Shown piece after piece: positions 1 through 7,428 of a stretch of 64,000 nucleotides of DNA (the first letter of the stretch is position 1; each line of letters starts with the position of its first letter). The notes beneath the pieces were generated by a model, which was given only the letters and a program-made list of their open reading frames with translations, was not told the DNA's origin and made no database searches. The position numbers were made by a program, and so were the translations under genes. The stretch comes from an uncultured Candidatus Melainabacteria bacterium (GTDB lineage: Bacteria; Cyanobacteriota; Vampirovibrionia; Gastranaerophilales; Gastranaerophilaceae): contig CAKVLH010000003.1 in NCBI GenBank assembly GCA_934757245.1, positions 124,001-188,000 on the forward strand. The letters are read 5' to 3'.

Positions 1-2
1 AA

Positions 3-305
3 TTGGTATCGCCAATGTATTTTGGGGTTTCAATTGCAATGATTATTACAAGCTTGTGGTTAATTACAATTAAACACAAAGTTTTATCAAACGTAATTGG
101 TTTTATTACAATGGAAAATGGTATCTTCTTGCTATCATTATCCGTAGCAAAAGAAATGCCAATTATTGTAAACTTGGGCGTTTTACTTGATATCTTTATC
201 GCCGTATTCATCTTGGGTATGTTAGTTAAAGAAATTAACAATGAATTTGACGATTTGGAAGTTTCACAATTATCAGATTTGAAGGATTACGAGTACAATG
301 ATTAA
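3..305 (+). CDS. hyfE: Hydrogenase-4 component E-like membrane subunit (HyfE), 5' partial
   Basis: This is the C-terminal ~100 residues of a small multi-spanning membrane protein of the HyfE/NuoK/MrpC type; the reading frame runs off the left edge, so the true start lies outside the window. Three hydrophobic helices are visible, with a short polar tail rich in Asp and Glu. In known complexes this subunit sits in the membrane arm of group-4 hydrogenases and complex I, next to the antiporter-like subunits. It overlaps the next gene (hyfF-like) by 8 bp, which implies one transcript and probable translational coupling. HyfE is chosen over NuoK because of the gene order hyfE-hyfF-hyfG-hyfI that follows; the protein alone would not decide it. 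Confidence 0.7.
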   Translation: MVSPMYFGVSIAMIITSLWLITIKHKVLSNVIGFITMENGIFLLSLSVAKEMPIIVNLGVLLDIFIAVFILGMLVKEINNEFDDLEVSQLSDLKDYEYND

Positions 306-1719
306 TTTAATTTTATTATTTCCGCTTTTAGCGTGTCTTATATTGTTCTTATTCAAGAGCAAATTCTTAAACAATTTAATGATTAATTTATACGCATTGT
401 TGCACTTCGTTGTTTCATTGGCATTTTGTTTAAACATTGATTTCTTGCCAATGTGGCAATCAAGCAAGTTCTTCGCTGTTGATAGCACTAATAAGATTTT
501 CTTGATGGTTATGTCAATTGTGTTCCTTGCAGTTGCTATTTATAACAACGGCTATACAAAAAACGAAGCGTCTCTAACAAGAAAATTAAGACATTATACA
601 TATATGGTATTGTTCTTTGTATTTTCTATGACAGGTGCGGTTTTAAGTACAAACTTGGGTGCTTCTTGGGTATTTATTGAAGGTACAACATTAGCAAGTG
701 CGTATTTAATTTATTTCCACAAAACAAAACATTCAATTGAAGCAGCTTGGAAATATGTGTTTATTTGTTCAATCGGTATTGCTTTAGCGTTCGTTGGTAT
801 AATTCTAATGACAGTTGCAACAGGTAGCTTGAACACATTATTCTATAGTGAATTATTTAATAATGCACCATTATTTAACCACTTCTGGCTTCAATTATCT
901 TTTGTATTTATATTATTTGGTATAGGTACAAAAATGGGTCTTGCACCTGTTCACTTTTGGTTACCTGATGCTCACGCAGAAGCACCATCACCAATCTCAG
1001 CTTTACTTTCAGCAACTTTGTTAAACTCAGCATTTTTGATGATTGTAAACGTATTCAGAATTATGGTACTTTCAGGTTGTGATAGTTTTGCAAGACTAAT
1101 GCTTTTGGCAATGGGTTTCTTGTCATTGTTCATTACAGCAGTTTTTGTTTATCATATCAATAATTATAAGAGAATGTTAGCATACTCATCTATTGAAAAT
1201 ATGGGTATTTTGGCTATCGGTACTGCGTTAGGCGGTGTTGGTATGTTGGCTGCTATTATTCACTTAATCGGTCATTCATTGATTAAAGCATCTTTCTTCT
1301 TAACTTCAGGAAATGTTCTTGAAATTTATGGAACAAAGAAAATTAAATCAGTAACAGGACTTATGAAAACTGATAGAAAGACTGCTTGGTTATGGGTTGC
1401 ATCATTCTTGGGAATAGTTGCATTTCCACCATCAGTTTTATTTATAAGTGAATTTTTAATGGTTAAGACAATGTTCTTGAAAGGTCATTTTATTATGTGT
1501 GCATTGTTCTTACTATTATTAACAATCGTTCTTTATGGTTTGGGCAAAGCTGTTGTAAAAATGTCTTTCTCCGCTCCAACTCATGAAGTTGAGCCTGTTA
1601 AACTAAGTTGGACAATGTATTTGCCACAAGTAGTAATGCTTATTTTAGCATTCGTAATTGGTATTTATATGCCACAAGGTTTGACTCAAGCAATTCTTGC
1701 AACTGTTGCAGGATTTTAA
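298..1719 (+). CDS. hyfF: Hydrogenase-4 component F-like / NuoN-MrpD family proton-translocating subunit
   Basis: A 473-residue, highly hydrophobic protein with about 13-14 membrane segments. The family signature FWLPDAHAEAPSPISA is present near residues 220-235, followed by a conserved Lys-rich helix region and the GHSLIKASFF motif (about residues 326-335). These identify the antiporter-like proton pump subunits shared by complex I (NuoL/M/N), Mrp antiporters and group-4 hydrogenases (HyfB/D/F). Such subunits couple redox chemistry in the peripheral arm to ion movement across the cytoplasmic membrane. The length fits HyfF-type proteins. The start overlaps hyfE by 8 bp. The gene is followed by a family-A repeat in the spacer before the large subunit. 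Confidence 0.8.
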   Translation: MINLILLFPLLACLILFLFKSKFLNNLMINLYALLHFVVSLAFCLNIDFLPMWQSSKFFAVDSTNKIFLMVMSIVFLAVAIYNNGYTKNEASLTRKLRHYTYMVLFFVFSMTGAVLSTNLGASWVFIEGTTLASAYLIYFHKTKHSIEAAWKYVFICSIGIALAFVGIILMTVATGSLNTLFYSELFNNAPLFNHFWLQLSFVFILFGIGTKMGLAPVHFWLPDAHAEAPSPISALLSATLLNSAFLMIVNVFRIMVLSGCDSFARLMLLAMGFLSLFITAVFVYHINNYKRMLAYSSIENMGILAIGTALGGVGMLAAIIHLIGHSLIKASFFLTSGNVLEIYGTKKIKSVTGLMKTDRKTAWLWVASFLGIVAFPPSVLFISEFLMVKTMFLKGHFIMCALFLLLLTIVLYGLGKAVVKMSFSAPTHEVEPVKLSWTMYLPQVVMLILAFVIGIYMPQGLTQAILATVAGF

Positions 1720-1728
1720 TACTTAATT

Positions 1729-1802
1729 ACCCTCTCCCTTGGAGAGGGTAGAATTTCAAGTTGAGCCTTGCGAAACTTAGAAATTCGGGTGAGGGGTGAT
1801 AC
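1729..1802. repeat. Repeat family A, copy 1 (CCCTCTCCC / GGGTGAGGGG hairpin)
   Basis: A C/T-rich arm CCCTCTCCC, immediately paired with GGAGAGGG, is followed about 50 bp later by a GGGTGAGGGG arm. Related sequences occur near 13.07, 28.23, 42.88, 47.85 and 54.07 kb. It fills most of the spacer between hyfF and hyfG and has no coding content. Confidence 0.7.
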
Positions 1803-1846
1803 CCAACCAGTAAACATCTCACAAAACGAAAATAAAGAAGGTAATT

Positions 1847-3310
1847 ATGAATTGGATAATAACTGAAAACAACAAAAAGATAAATGCGTTTGATATTCCG
1901 ACTATTTCGATAGACGAAATCAGAGCAGACGTTGAAAAAATGAAAATGAGAGTTGTTGGTTTCTTCGGAAAGCAAGAATTCGCAAATGTAAGATTATATG
2001 TTGTAATGGCTGATGATAAGGTTGGCAAATTGTATGTAACTTCAACATTGTTTACACCTGATGTTAAATCTTATGAGTCTATTACACAAAAAGTTCCTGC
2101 TTTTCATATTTTTGAAAGAGAATTTTATGAAGAGTTTGGAATTGAGCCATTGCATCATCCTTGGTTAAAACCATTGAGAAAGAATCAAGACAAATACCCA
2201 TTCTTTGAAATGCAAGGCGAAGATGTTCACCAAGTTGCCGTTGGACCTATTCACGCAGGTGTTATTGAACCAGGGCATTTTAGATTTATGTGCCAAGGAG
2301 AAAAGGTTTATGATTTGGAAATCATGCTTGGTTATCAACACAGAGGCGTTGAGGAATTGTTCTTGAAGGGCAAAGGTTATAATAACAGATTAGCTGAATC
2401 AGTTTGCGGTGATTCTGTAATCGGTTATAACATGGCTTACTCTCAAGCAATGGAAGCTTTGTCAGATTCTGCAGTTTCTAATAAAGCACAAATAATCAGA
2501 CGTGTAGCATTAGAAATGGAAAGAATGGCTATTCATATCGGTGATATGGGTGCTATTGGCGGAGATATGGCATATTTGATGGGCGCATCAATTTTTGGTA
2601 TCACAAGAACTTTAGTAATTAACACAATGTTGGAAATCTCAGGAAGCCGTTTCGGTAGAGGTTTGATTAATGTTGGCGGTGTTAATTTTGATATTGATGA
2701 AAAAATGTCAGATAAAATTATAGAAATGCTTGACGGTGTAGCTAAAACTGTTGATAGAACAACTAAAGTTATGCTAAGAACTCCTTCTTGTATATCAAGA
2801 ATGGAAAGAACAGGCGTTGTTTCTCAAGAAAGCGCAAAATCTTTGGGCGCTGTTGGTATGGCTGCTCGTTCATCCGGTGTTGATATTGATACAAGATTTG
2901 ATTTTAACGACAAGTGGTATACTTCTTTGGATGTTGTTAAACCATTTAAAGCGACAGGTGATGTTCACTCAAGATTTAAGTTGAGATACAAAGAAGTTAA
3001 ACAATCAATGCAAATCGTTAAGAAATTGCTTGCTAAACTTAAAGAATACAAAGCTGAACCTATTAAAGTTACGCCGAATAAAAATTTGGCTCCAAACTCT
3101 TTTGTAGTATCTATGACAGAAGGCTGGAGAGGTGAAATTGTTCACATAGCTGTAACAGGTGCAAATGGCGAGTTATTGAGATACAAAATGAAAGACCCTT
3201 CTTTCAACAACTGGTATATGCTTGCAATGGCTGTAAGAAACAACGGTGTTTCAGATTTCCCATTGTGTAACAAAAGCTTTAACTTGTCTTATTGCGGAAA
3301 TGATTTGTAG
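1847..3310 (+). CDS. hyfG: HyfG-like large subunit (NuoC-NuoD fusion) lacking full NiFe ligand motifs
   Basis: A 487-residue protein with an N-terminal NuoC/30-kDa-like domain (about residues 1-120) fused to a NuoD/[NiFe]-hydrogenase large-subunit domain. That is the architecture of HyfG/HycE and of energy-converting hydrogenase-related (Ehr) complexes. True [NiFe] enzymes bind nickel through two C-x-x-C pairs. Here the N-terminal motif reads SVCGDSV (C187, then Ser at 190) and the C-terminal one reads PLCNKSFN (C474, then Ser at 477), so each pair has lost its second Cys. There is no C-terminal extension for protease maturation. The start has a good AAGAAGG Shine-Dalgarno. It probably serves as an Ehr-type coupling subunit that does not activate H2; that functional statement is inference. 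Confidence 0.8.
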   Translation: MNWIITENNKKINAFDIPTISIDEIRADVEKMKMRVVGFFGKQEFANVRLYVVMADDKVGKLYVTSTLFTPDVKSYESITQKVPAFHIFEREFYEEFGIEPLHHPWLKPLRKNQDKYPFFEMQGEDVHQVAVGPIHAGVIEPGHFRFMCQGEKVYDLEIMLGYQHRGVEELFLKGKGYNNRLAESVCGDSVIGYNMAYSQAMEALSDSAVSNKAQIIRRVALEMERMAIHIGDMGAIGGDMAYLMGASIFGITRTLVINTMLEISGSRFGRGLINVGGVNFDIDEKMSDKIIEMLDGVAKTVDRTTKVMLRTPSCISRMERTGVVSQESAKSLGAVGMAARSSGVDIDTRFDFNDKWYTSLDVVKPFKATGDVHSRFKLRYKEVKQSMQIVKKLLAKLKEYKAEPIKVTPNKNLAPNSFVVSMTEGWRGEIVHIAVTGANGELLRYKMKDPSFNNWYMLAMAVRNNGVSDFPLCNKSFNLSYCGNDL

Positions 3311-3318
3311 GAAATAAA

Positions 3319-3456
3319 AAGGGAATGAGGTAATAGGGTAATAAGGGAATAAGAGATTATATTCGCTAACGCTCAAAATTACTTCAGTGAAACAAGTGTT
3401 TATTTAAGAATATTAAAACCACTTATTCCCTCATTACCTTATTCCCATATTCCCTT
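3319..3456. repeat. Repeat family B, copy 1 (~140 bp terminal-inverted-repeat hairpin)
   Basis: Left arm 3321-3354 is built from tandem GGGAATA/GGTAATA units and is mirrored by the right arm 3420-3455 (TATTCCC/TATTACC units), with an AT-rich centre between. The same arms occur at 49143-49281 and 50158-50297, where the centres match each other but not this copy. The element takes up nearly the whole spacer between the large and small subunit genes. Confidence 0.8.
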
Positions 3457-3479
3457 AAAAACATAAAAAGGAACAAAAA

Positions 3480-4223
3480 ATGCTAGATACACTAAAATTA
3501 AAATATTTTCAAGGAAAACAATTCATTCCTGATATTCCAAACGCACCAATGCGTAGCCAATTCAGGGGTTTTCCTATATTAAAAAATTGTGAAGGTTGTA
3601 CTGTTGATGAATCAATTTGTCCAACTGGAGCTTTGAAAGCTAATCCATTGTCAATTGATTTGGGCAAATGTACACTTTGCGGTCAATGTGAATGCGGTGC
3701 AATTCATTTTAGTAATTATTATAAACTGTCATCAACAGATAGAAATAAATTAATCGTTACTGAAAATATGACACCTGAAGATTTCGAAAAAGTAGCAATA
3801 ACAGCTAGAAAAGAAATCAAAAAAGTTTTTGGAAAATCTTTGAAACTCAGACAGGTTTCTGCAGCAGGTTGTAACGGTTGCGAAATGGAATTGAACGCAT
3901 GCTCAAACTGTAACTTCGATATGGGCAGATTTGGTATCAACTTTGTAGCTTCTCCAAGACATGCTGACGGCTTGGTTGTTACAGGTCCTATTTCTGAAAA
4001 CATGGCTTGGGCGTTGGAAGATGCTTATAAAGCAACTCCTGATCCTAAGATTGTAATCTTGGCTGGTGCTTGTTCAATTTCAGGCGGTGTGTTCCAAGAA
4101 TCTTCAAAATTGAATCGAGAATTTTTGGAAAAATATCCGATTGACTTGTACATTCCTGGATGTCCGGTTCACCCGTTAACATTCATTAATGGTATTTTGG
4201 ATTTTATTTCTTATAAGAAATAA
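3480..4223 (+). CDS. hyfI: Ferredoxin-like + NuoB/HyfI-like small subunit fusion
   Basis: A 247-residue protein that combines an N-terminal 2[4Fe-4S]-like segment with a C-terminal NuoB/hydrogenase small-subunit domain. The small-subunit ligands for the N2-type cluster look intact: C131 and C134 (AGCNGCEME), C198 (GACSISGG) and C228 (PGCPVHP). The ferredoxin part is degenerate. In the first motif (C37, C40, C47) the third Cys is replaced by D43. The second motif is compressed (C64, C67, C70, C72). In Hyf operons these two parts are usually separate genes (hyfH and hyfI). The start has an AAAAGGAA Shine-Dalgarno after the family-B repeat. It is the last gene of the operon, followed by a strong terminator. 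Confidence 0.75.
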   Translation: MLDTLKLKYFQGKQFIPDIPNAPMRSQFRGFPILKNCEGCTVDESICPTGALKANPLSIDLGKCTLCGQCECGAIHFSNYYKLSSTDRNKLIVTENMTPEDFEKVAITARKEIKKVFGKSLKLRQVSAAGCNGCEMELNACSNCNFDMGRFGINFVASPRHADGLVVTGPISENMAWALEDAYKATPDPKIVILAGACSISGGVFQESSKLNREFLEKYPIDLYIPGCPVHPLTFINGILDFISYKK

Positions 4224-4246
4224 AATTTGATATAAAAATATGTAAA

Positions 4247-4282
4247 AAAACACAAGGTGGAAAATCTGCCTTGTGTTTTTTA
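4247..4282 (+). terminator. Intrinsic terminator of the hyf-like operon
   Basis: Perfect 11-bp stem AAAACACAAGG (4247-4257) and CCTTGTGTTTT (4269-4279) with an 11-nt loop and a T tail. It ends within a few bases of the extended -10 of the next gene. Confidence 0.9.
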
Positions 4283-4291
4283 TGTTATAAT
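4283..4291 (+). promoter_or_regulatory. Extended -10 promoter (TGTTATAAT) 6 bp before ATG
   Basis: TG-n-TATAAT with the hexamer at 4286-4291; the ATG is at 4298, six bases later. There is no Shine-Dalgarno, so the transcript probably starts at or next to the A of ATG (leaderless). Confidence 0.65.
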
Positions 4292-4297
4292 TTTTTT

Positions 4298-4699
4298 ATG
4301 AAAATTGATAATATATCGTTTGGAAATAGAATAGAAAATTATCAAGTCGGTAGAATTAAATATTCTAGAGAATATTCCGATGATAATATCTTGTTAGTTA
4401 ACAAAGAATTGGATGCACAAACAGATAAATTTTTAAAAGTACAACATTTTGATGTTGAAGGGAATTTGCTTGATACTCAGGAATATACGTATTTGCCAAA
4501 TAAAATGGTGGAATATTATAAAAACAAAAGTCAAGAGTATACAAGAACTATTACTGATAAAATGAAAGAAGGAGTTCATTGTATAAAAGAAATTTTTTGT
4601 TCAGTAACAAGCCCTAATTGTAATTACACAAGAGAAACTATTAAGGATGCTACAGGAAAAATTCTTAATATTTATCAAGATGGCAAAAAACTTCTTTGA
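4298..4699 (+). CDS. Small uncharacterised protein with N-terminal SFGN motif
   Basis: A 133-residue protein of no family I recognise. The start is placed at 4298 because the residues upstream would overlap the terminator and promoter, and because MKIDNISFGNRIENY resembles the short N-termini (basic residue, Ile, Asn, then F-x-G/A) of three other proteins in this window at 7.4, 10.4 and 40.3 kb. There is no signal peptide or membrane segment. The body contains a Y-x-x-x-x-x-x-L-D-T-Q-E-Y stretch loosely like the YD-type repeats of the calpain-like protein downstream. It is a lone gene between two terminators. Confidence 0.75.
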   Translation: MKIDNISFGNRIENYQVGRIKYSREYSDDNILLVNKELDAQTDKFLKVQHFDVEGNLLDTQEYTYLPNKMVEYYKNKSQEYTRTITDKMKEGVHCIKEIFCSVTSPNCNYTRETIKDATGKILNIYQDGKKLL

Positions 4700-4748
4700 T
4701 GAAATTATATTCCAAAATACATTCTGTTTAATTCTGCTAAAGACGTAG

Positions 4749-4782
4749 GGTGGGAAAAGCGTAAGCGGTTCCCACCTTTTAT
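4749..4782 (+). terminator. Intrinsic terminator of the small SFGN gene
   Basis: Stem GGTGGGAA (4749-4756) with TTCCCACC (4769-4776), followed by a T-rich run (TTTTATTATTTTT). It lies 50 bp after the stop codon. Confidence 0.75.
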
Positions 4783-4910
4783 TATTTTTATATTAATATT
4801 CCCCATTTGGGCAATGCCGAATTGCCGACTTGTCGAATAGCGCCACAACCTCAATCGGAGTTAAATATAATTATTAAATCTTTTTCATACTTCCAGCTAT
4901 TCTTAATTCC

Positions 4911-4932
4911 AAGAGCCGTTTGGCTCTTTTTT
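4911..4932 (+). terminator. Second plus-strand terminator-like hairpin
   Basis: AAGAGCC, loop GTTT, GGCTCTT, then a run of T. The T run is on the plus strand, so it points away from the minus-strand gene that ends at 4953. What it terminates is not clear. Confidence 0.6.
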
Positions 4933-4952
4933 TTAAGGAATTTAAACGAAGA

Positions 4953-5321
4953 TTAAAACCTTATTGGTATTCCAAAATCAATATACACATTGTGTCTATA
5001 GCTAACAGGCGGACAAGGTGGCGGATAATATCCTTCACACCAGTCTAGTCTGCAATCATAGCCGTAAGGATAGCCCCAATAGCTGCGCCTGGCTAACACC
5101 CCGCCGACTACGACGCTTCCCCTTCCATAATATGTTCTTGGTGGAGGTGGCGGTGCTCCCCAATCACATCTTCTAGGACCGCCATGTCCATGAAAACCGG
5201 GGCCTGCTTGAACTATTTGTCCTCCGCCCATTGGACCACCGGCCGGAGGTGGTGCTGCGTTTGCAGGAGTTGCCAAACCTAGTAGTGCAATCAAGCTCAA
5301 AACTGATAAAACTTTTTTCAT
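4953..5321 (-). CDS. Small secreted Gly/Pro/Tyr-rich protein
   Basis: A 122-residue protein with a clear Sec signal peptide (MKKVLSVLSLIALLGLATP, then ANA-A as the likely cleavage site near residue 23). The mature part is rich in Gly, Pro, Arg and Tyr, with several RxYYG/RRSYWGYPYG stretches and four Cys (CDWG, YDCRLDWCEGYYPPPCP). I recognise no family; similar low-complexity proteins are often periplasmic or outer-membrane associated. The start has an AAGAGGTG Shine-Dalgarno. It stands alone on the minus strand with no obvious operon partner. Confidence 0.75.
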   Translation of the reverse strand: MKKVLSVLSLIALLGLATPANAAPPPAGGPMGGGQIVQAGPGFHGHGGPRRCDWGAPPPPPRTYYGRGSVVVGGVLARRSYWGYPYGYDCRLDWCEGYYPPPCPPVSYRHNVYIDFGIPIRF

Positions 5322-5440
5322 ACTAACACCTCTTTCTTTTGATGTGTAAAATGCTTTACCCCATTCTTATTGGTATAACGATTTGAATAAAAGTTTTGTT
5401 CAATTTTAAACAAAAGATTTTGGCAAGTTTTCTGTTGATA

Positions 5441-5472
5441 AAAAAAGGGGCTGGCTTATTTAAGCCAGCCCC
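5441..5472 (-). terminator. Intrinsic terminator of pepA
   Basis: Read on the minus strand: GGGGCTGGCTTA, a short loop, TAAGCCAGCCCC, then a run of T (plus-strand A run at 5441-5446). It lies 14 bp past the pepA stop. Confidence 0.9.
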
Positions 5473-5485
5473 TCAAAAAGTAAAA

Positions 5486-6886
5486 CTATTGTTCTAAAAT
5501 ATAATTCAACAATGTTCTAACACCGGCACCGGTTGCGCCTTTGATAAACTCTTGTTGAGGTTTTTCAAGATAAGCAACACCTGCAATATCAATGTGAGCC
5601 CACTTAACATCTTTTACGAATTTTTGTAAGAACACACCTGCAGTTGAAGCACCGCCCCAGCGAGATCCGGTATTTTTCATATCTGCAATATCACTCTTTA
5701 AGCTGTCAAAATATTCATCCCAAAGAGGAAGTTCCCAATATCTTTCACCGCTTCTATCTGCTGTTGAGATAAGATTTTTAACCAAAGTTTCATCATTGCC
5801 CATAATACCTGCTGCGTTTGTACCTAAAGCAACAACGCAAGCACCTGTAAGTGTTGCAAGGTCAATAACTTCATCAACGCCAAGTTCGCAAGCATAACAT
5901 AGAGCGTCTGCAAGAGTAAGCCTACCTTCTGCGTCAGTGTTATCAACTTCAATTGTCTTACCGTTTTTAGCTGTTAAGATATCACCAGGTTTGTAAGCAC
6001 TGCATCCCGGCATATTTTCGCATGCTGCAATAATTCCGTGAACTTCTACTTGTGGATGAAATTCTCTTATTATGCTCATTACGCCCAAAACGCAAGCAGC
6101 TGCCGACATGTCATCTTTCATTGTAAGCATTGAGGATGCAGGTTTGATGTCCAATCCTCCGCTATCAAATGTGATACCTTTTCCGATAATCGCAATGCGT
6201 TTTTTAGGGTTATCAACAGAGTATTTCATGTGAATGAATTTAGGTTCTTGAGCACTGCCTTTTGCAACTGCTAAAAATGCACCCATGCCCATTTTTTCGC
6301 AATCTTCTCTGTTGTAGATTTTTGTTTCCAAACCAAAATCACATGCGATATTTGCAAGTTCAGTCGGAGTTGCAAGTTGTGCAGGCTCATTTGCTAGATT
6401 TCTTGCAAAACTCATAGCTGCTGCAATTTTTTCTGTTTTTCTTACAATGCCTTCATTAGCTTGAACATAAATTTCTTTAACTTTGTTATCTTTCTTTTCA
6501 GATTTATATTTATCGAAAGCATAATCTGCAATAAATGCGCCCATTGTGAATTGTTCTGAGTAATCGAATTCAATTCCTTCCAGAAAAAATGCAACTTTTT
6601 TAGCTTCCATTTGCATGCATTTTTTTACAGCCTTGTAGATAGCTTCTCTGATTTTGTTAGGTGTAAAATCTTCTTTTTTACCTAAACCTAAAACAAGCAC
6701 TTTTCTGTAAACTTCTTTACCGTAAGTCGGAAGAAGGTATGTTTCGCCGAATTTACCCTTGAAGCCGTCTTGTTCAATAGCGTATTTGTTAGCAAGTTCG
6801 CTAACTGTTTTTTCGCCTTCGAACATGTTTACGACAAGGATGTCAGCATCAATAGTTTTAACATCTTGAACAACTTTGATTTCCAT
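5486..6886 (-). CDS. pepA: Leucyl aminopeptidase (M17 family)
   Basis: A 466-residue protein, close to the usual size of M17 leucyl aminopeptidases. It removes N-terminal residues from peptides in the cytoplasm as a hexamer with two metal ions. The C-terminal catalytic domain carries the metal-binding and catalytic signatures GKGITFDSGGLDIK and the family pattern NTDAEGRL, as well as KDDMSAAA. The N-terminal domain is more divergent, as is normal for the family. An AAGGAG Shine-Dalgarno precedes the ATG. It appears monocistronic, with a strong terminator just downstream and a long repeat-bearing spacer upstream. Confidence 0.93.
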   Translation of the reverse strand: MEIKVVQDVKTIDADILVVNMFEGEKTVSELANKYAIEQDGFKGKFGETYLLPTYGKEVYRKVLVLGLGKKEDFTPNKIREAIYKAVKKCMQMEAKKVAFFLEGIEFDYSEQFTMGAFIADYAFDKYKSEKKDNKVKEIYVQANEGIVRKTEKIAAAMSFARNLANEPAQLATPTELANIACDFGLETKIYNREDCEKMGMGAFLAVAKGSAQEPKFIHMKYSVDNPKKRIAIIGKGITFDSGGLDIKPASSMLTMKDDMSAAACVLGVMSIIREFHPQVEVHGIIAACENMPGCSAYKPGDILTAKNGKTIEVDNTDAEGRLTLADALCYACELGVDEVIDLATLTGACVVALGTNAAGIMGNDETLVKNLISTADRSGERYWELPLWDEYFDSLKSDIADMKNTGSRWGGASTAGVFLQKFVKDVKWAHIDIAGVAYLEKPQQEFIKGATGAGVRTLLNYILEQ

Positions 6887-7428
6887 AGTTCAAAACTCCT
6901 TTCTTATTTATCCCTATTTTAAGCAAGTTTCAAGAAAAATTAAATACGTTAATTAGATTATAAATAGTTTTTAATAAATATTATAGATATTTCATATCAC
7001 TCTTGTTAGCCCTTCGGGTAGCTTCTCCCTTTGAGGAGTACGACTATCAATGATAATTTTAATACAATGAAAATAGTTATTAAAAGGCTGGATTTCTCGG
7101 TGCTAATCGCACCTCAAAATGACGCCAAACTAATAATCTCACGCCACGTCATTCTGAGAAACTGTGTTTCGAAGAATCCAGCTTTTCGGTAATTATTATT
7201 TTTAGTCTATACAATACTTACAAAATTTTAATAACATTTTTCAATACACGTTCAATTGTTAAGCAAATCTAAAAAACTTTACAATCGGTGTAAATGTAGT
7301 AGTGGTGGTAGTAGTGGTAGTAATAGTTTGCGCAAAGTGTTAGTTTAAGATTAAAGTTTTAAATAAAATTGCCGATAACTATATTGTACGACGTATAAAA
7401 TAACATCAATTTTTATAGGAGTAAAATA
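6887..7428. other. 542-bp spacer between divergent genes with repeat C1 and a GTA/GTG triplet run
   Basis: No gene seen. It holds the family-C hairpin at 7083-7187 and a run of GTA/GTG triplets at about 7295-7325. The last 100 bp contain TATAAAAT-like elements that may be the promoter of the calpain-like gene. An AGGAG Shine-Dalgarno lies 8 bp before its ATG. Confidence 0.6.
7083..7187. repeat. Repeat family C, copy 1 (GTCATTCTGA ... GAATCCAGCTTTT)
   Basis: A long imperfect palindrome: AAAGGCTGGATT at the left pairs with AATCCAGCTTTT at the right, and CAAAATGACG pairs loosely with CGTCATTCTGA inside. Related copies lie near 47.93-48.03 and 53.90-53.98 kb, with a partial one near 24.96 kb. 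Confidence 0.75.

Noticed and set aside
1727-2028. Minus-strand frames across the hyfF-hyfG spacer
   Set aside because: They start inside the hyfG coding region and end in repeat A1; no promoter or ribosome-binding site.
3319-3456. Family-B arms considered as a CRISPR repeat-spacer array
   Set aside because: The units are short, degenerate and arranged as two mirrored arms, with no regular unique spacers and no cas genes nearby.
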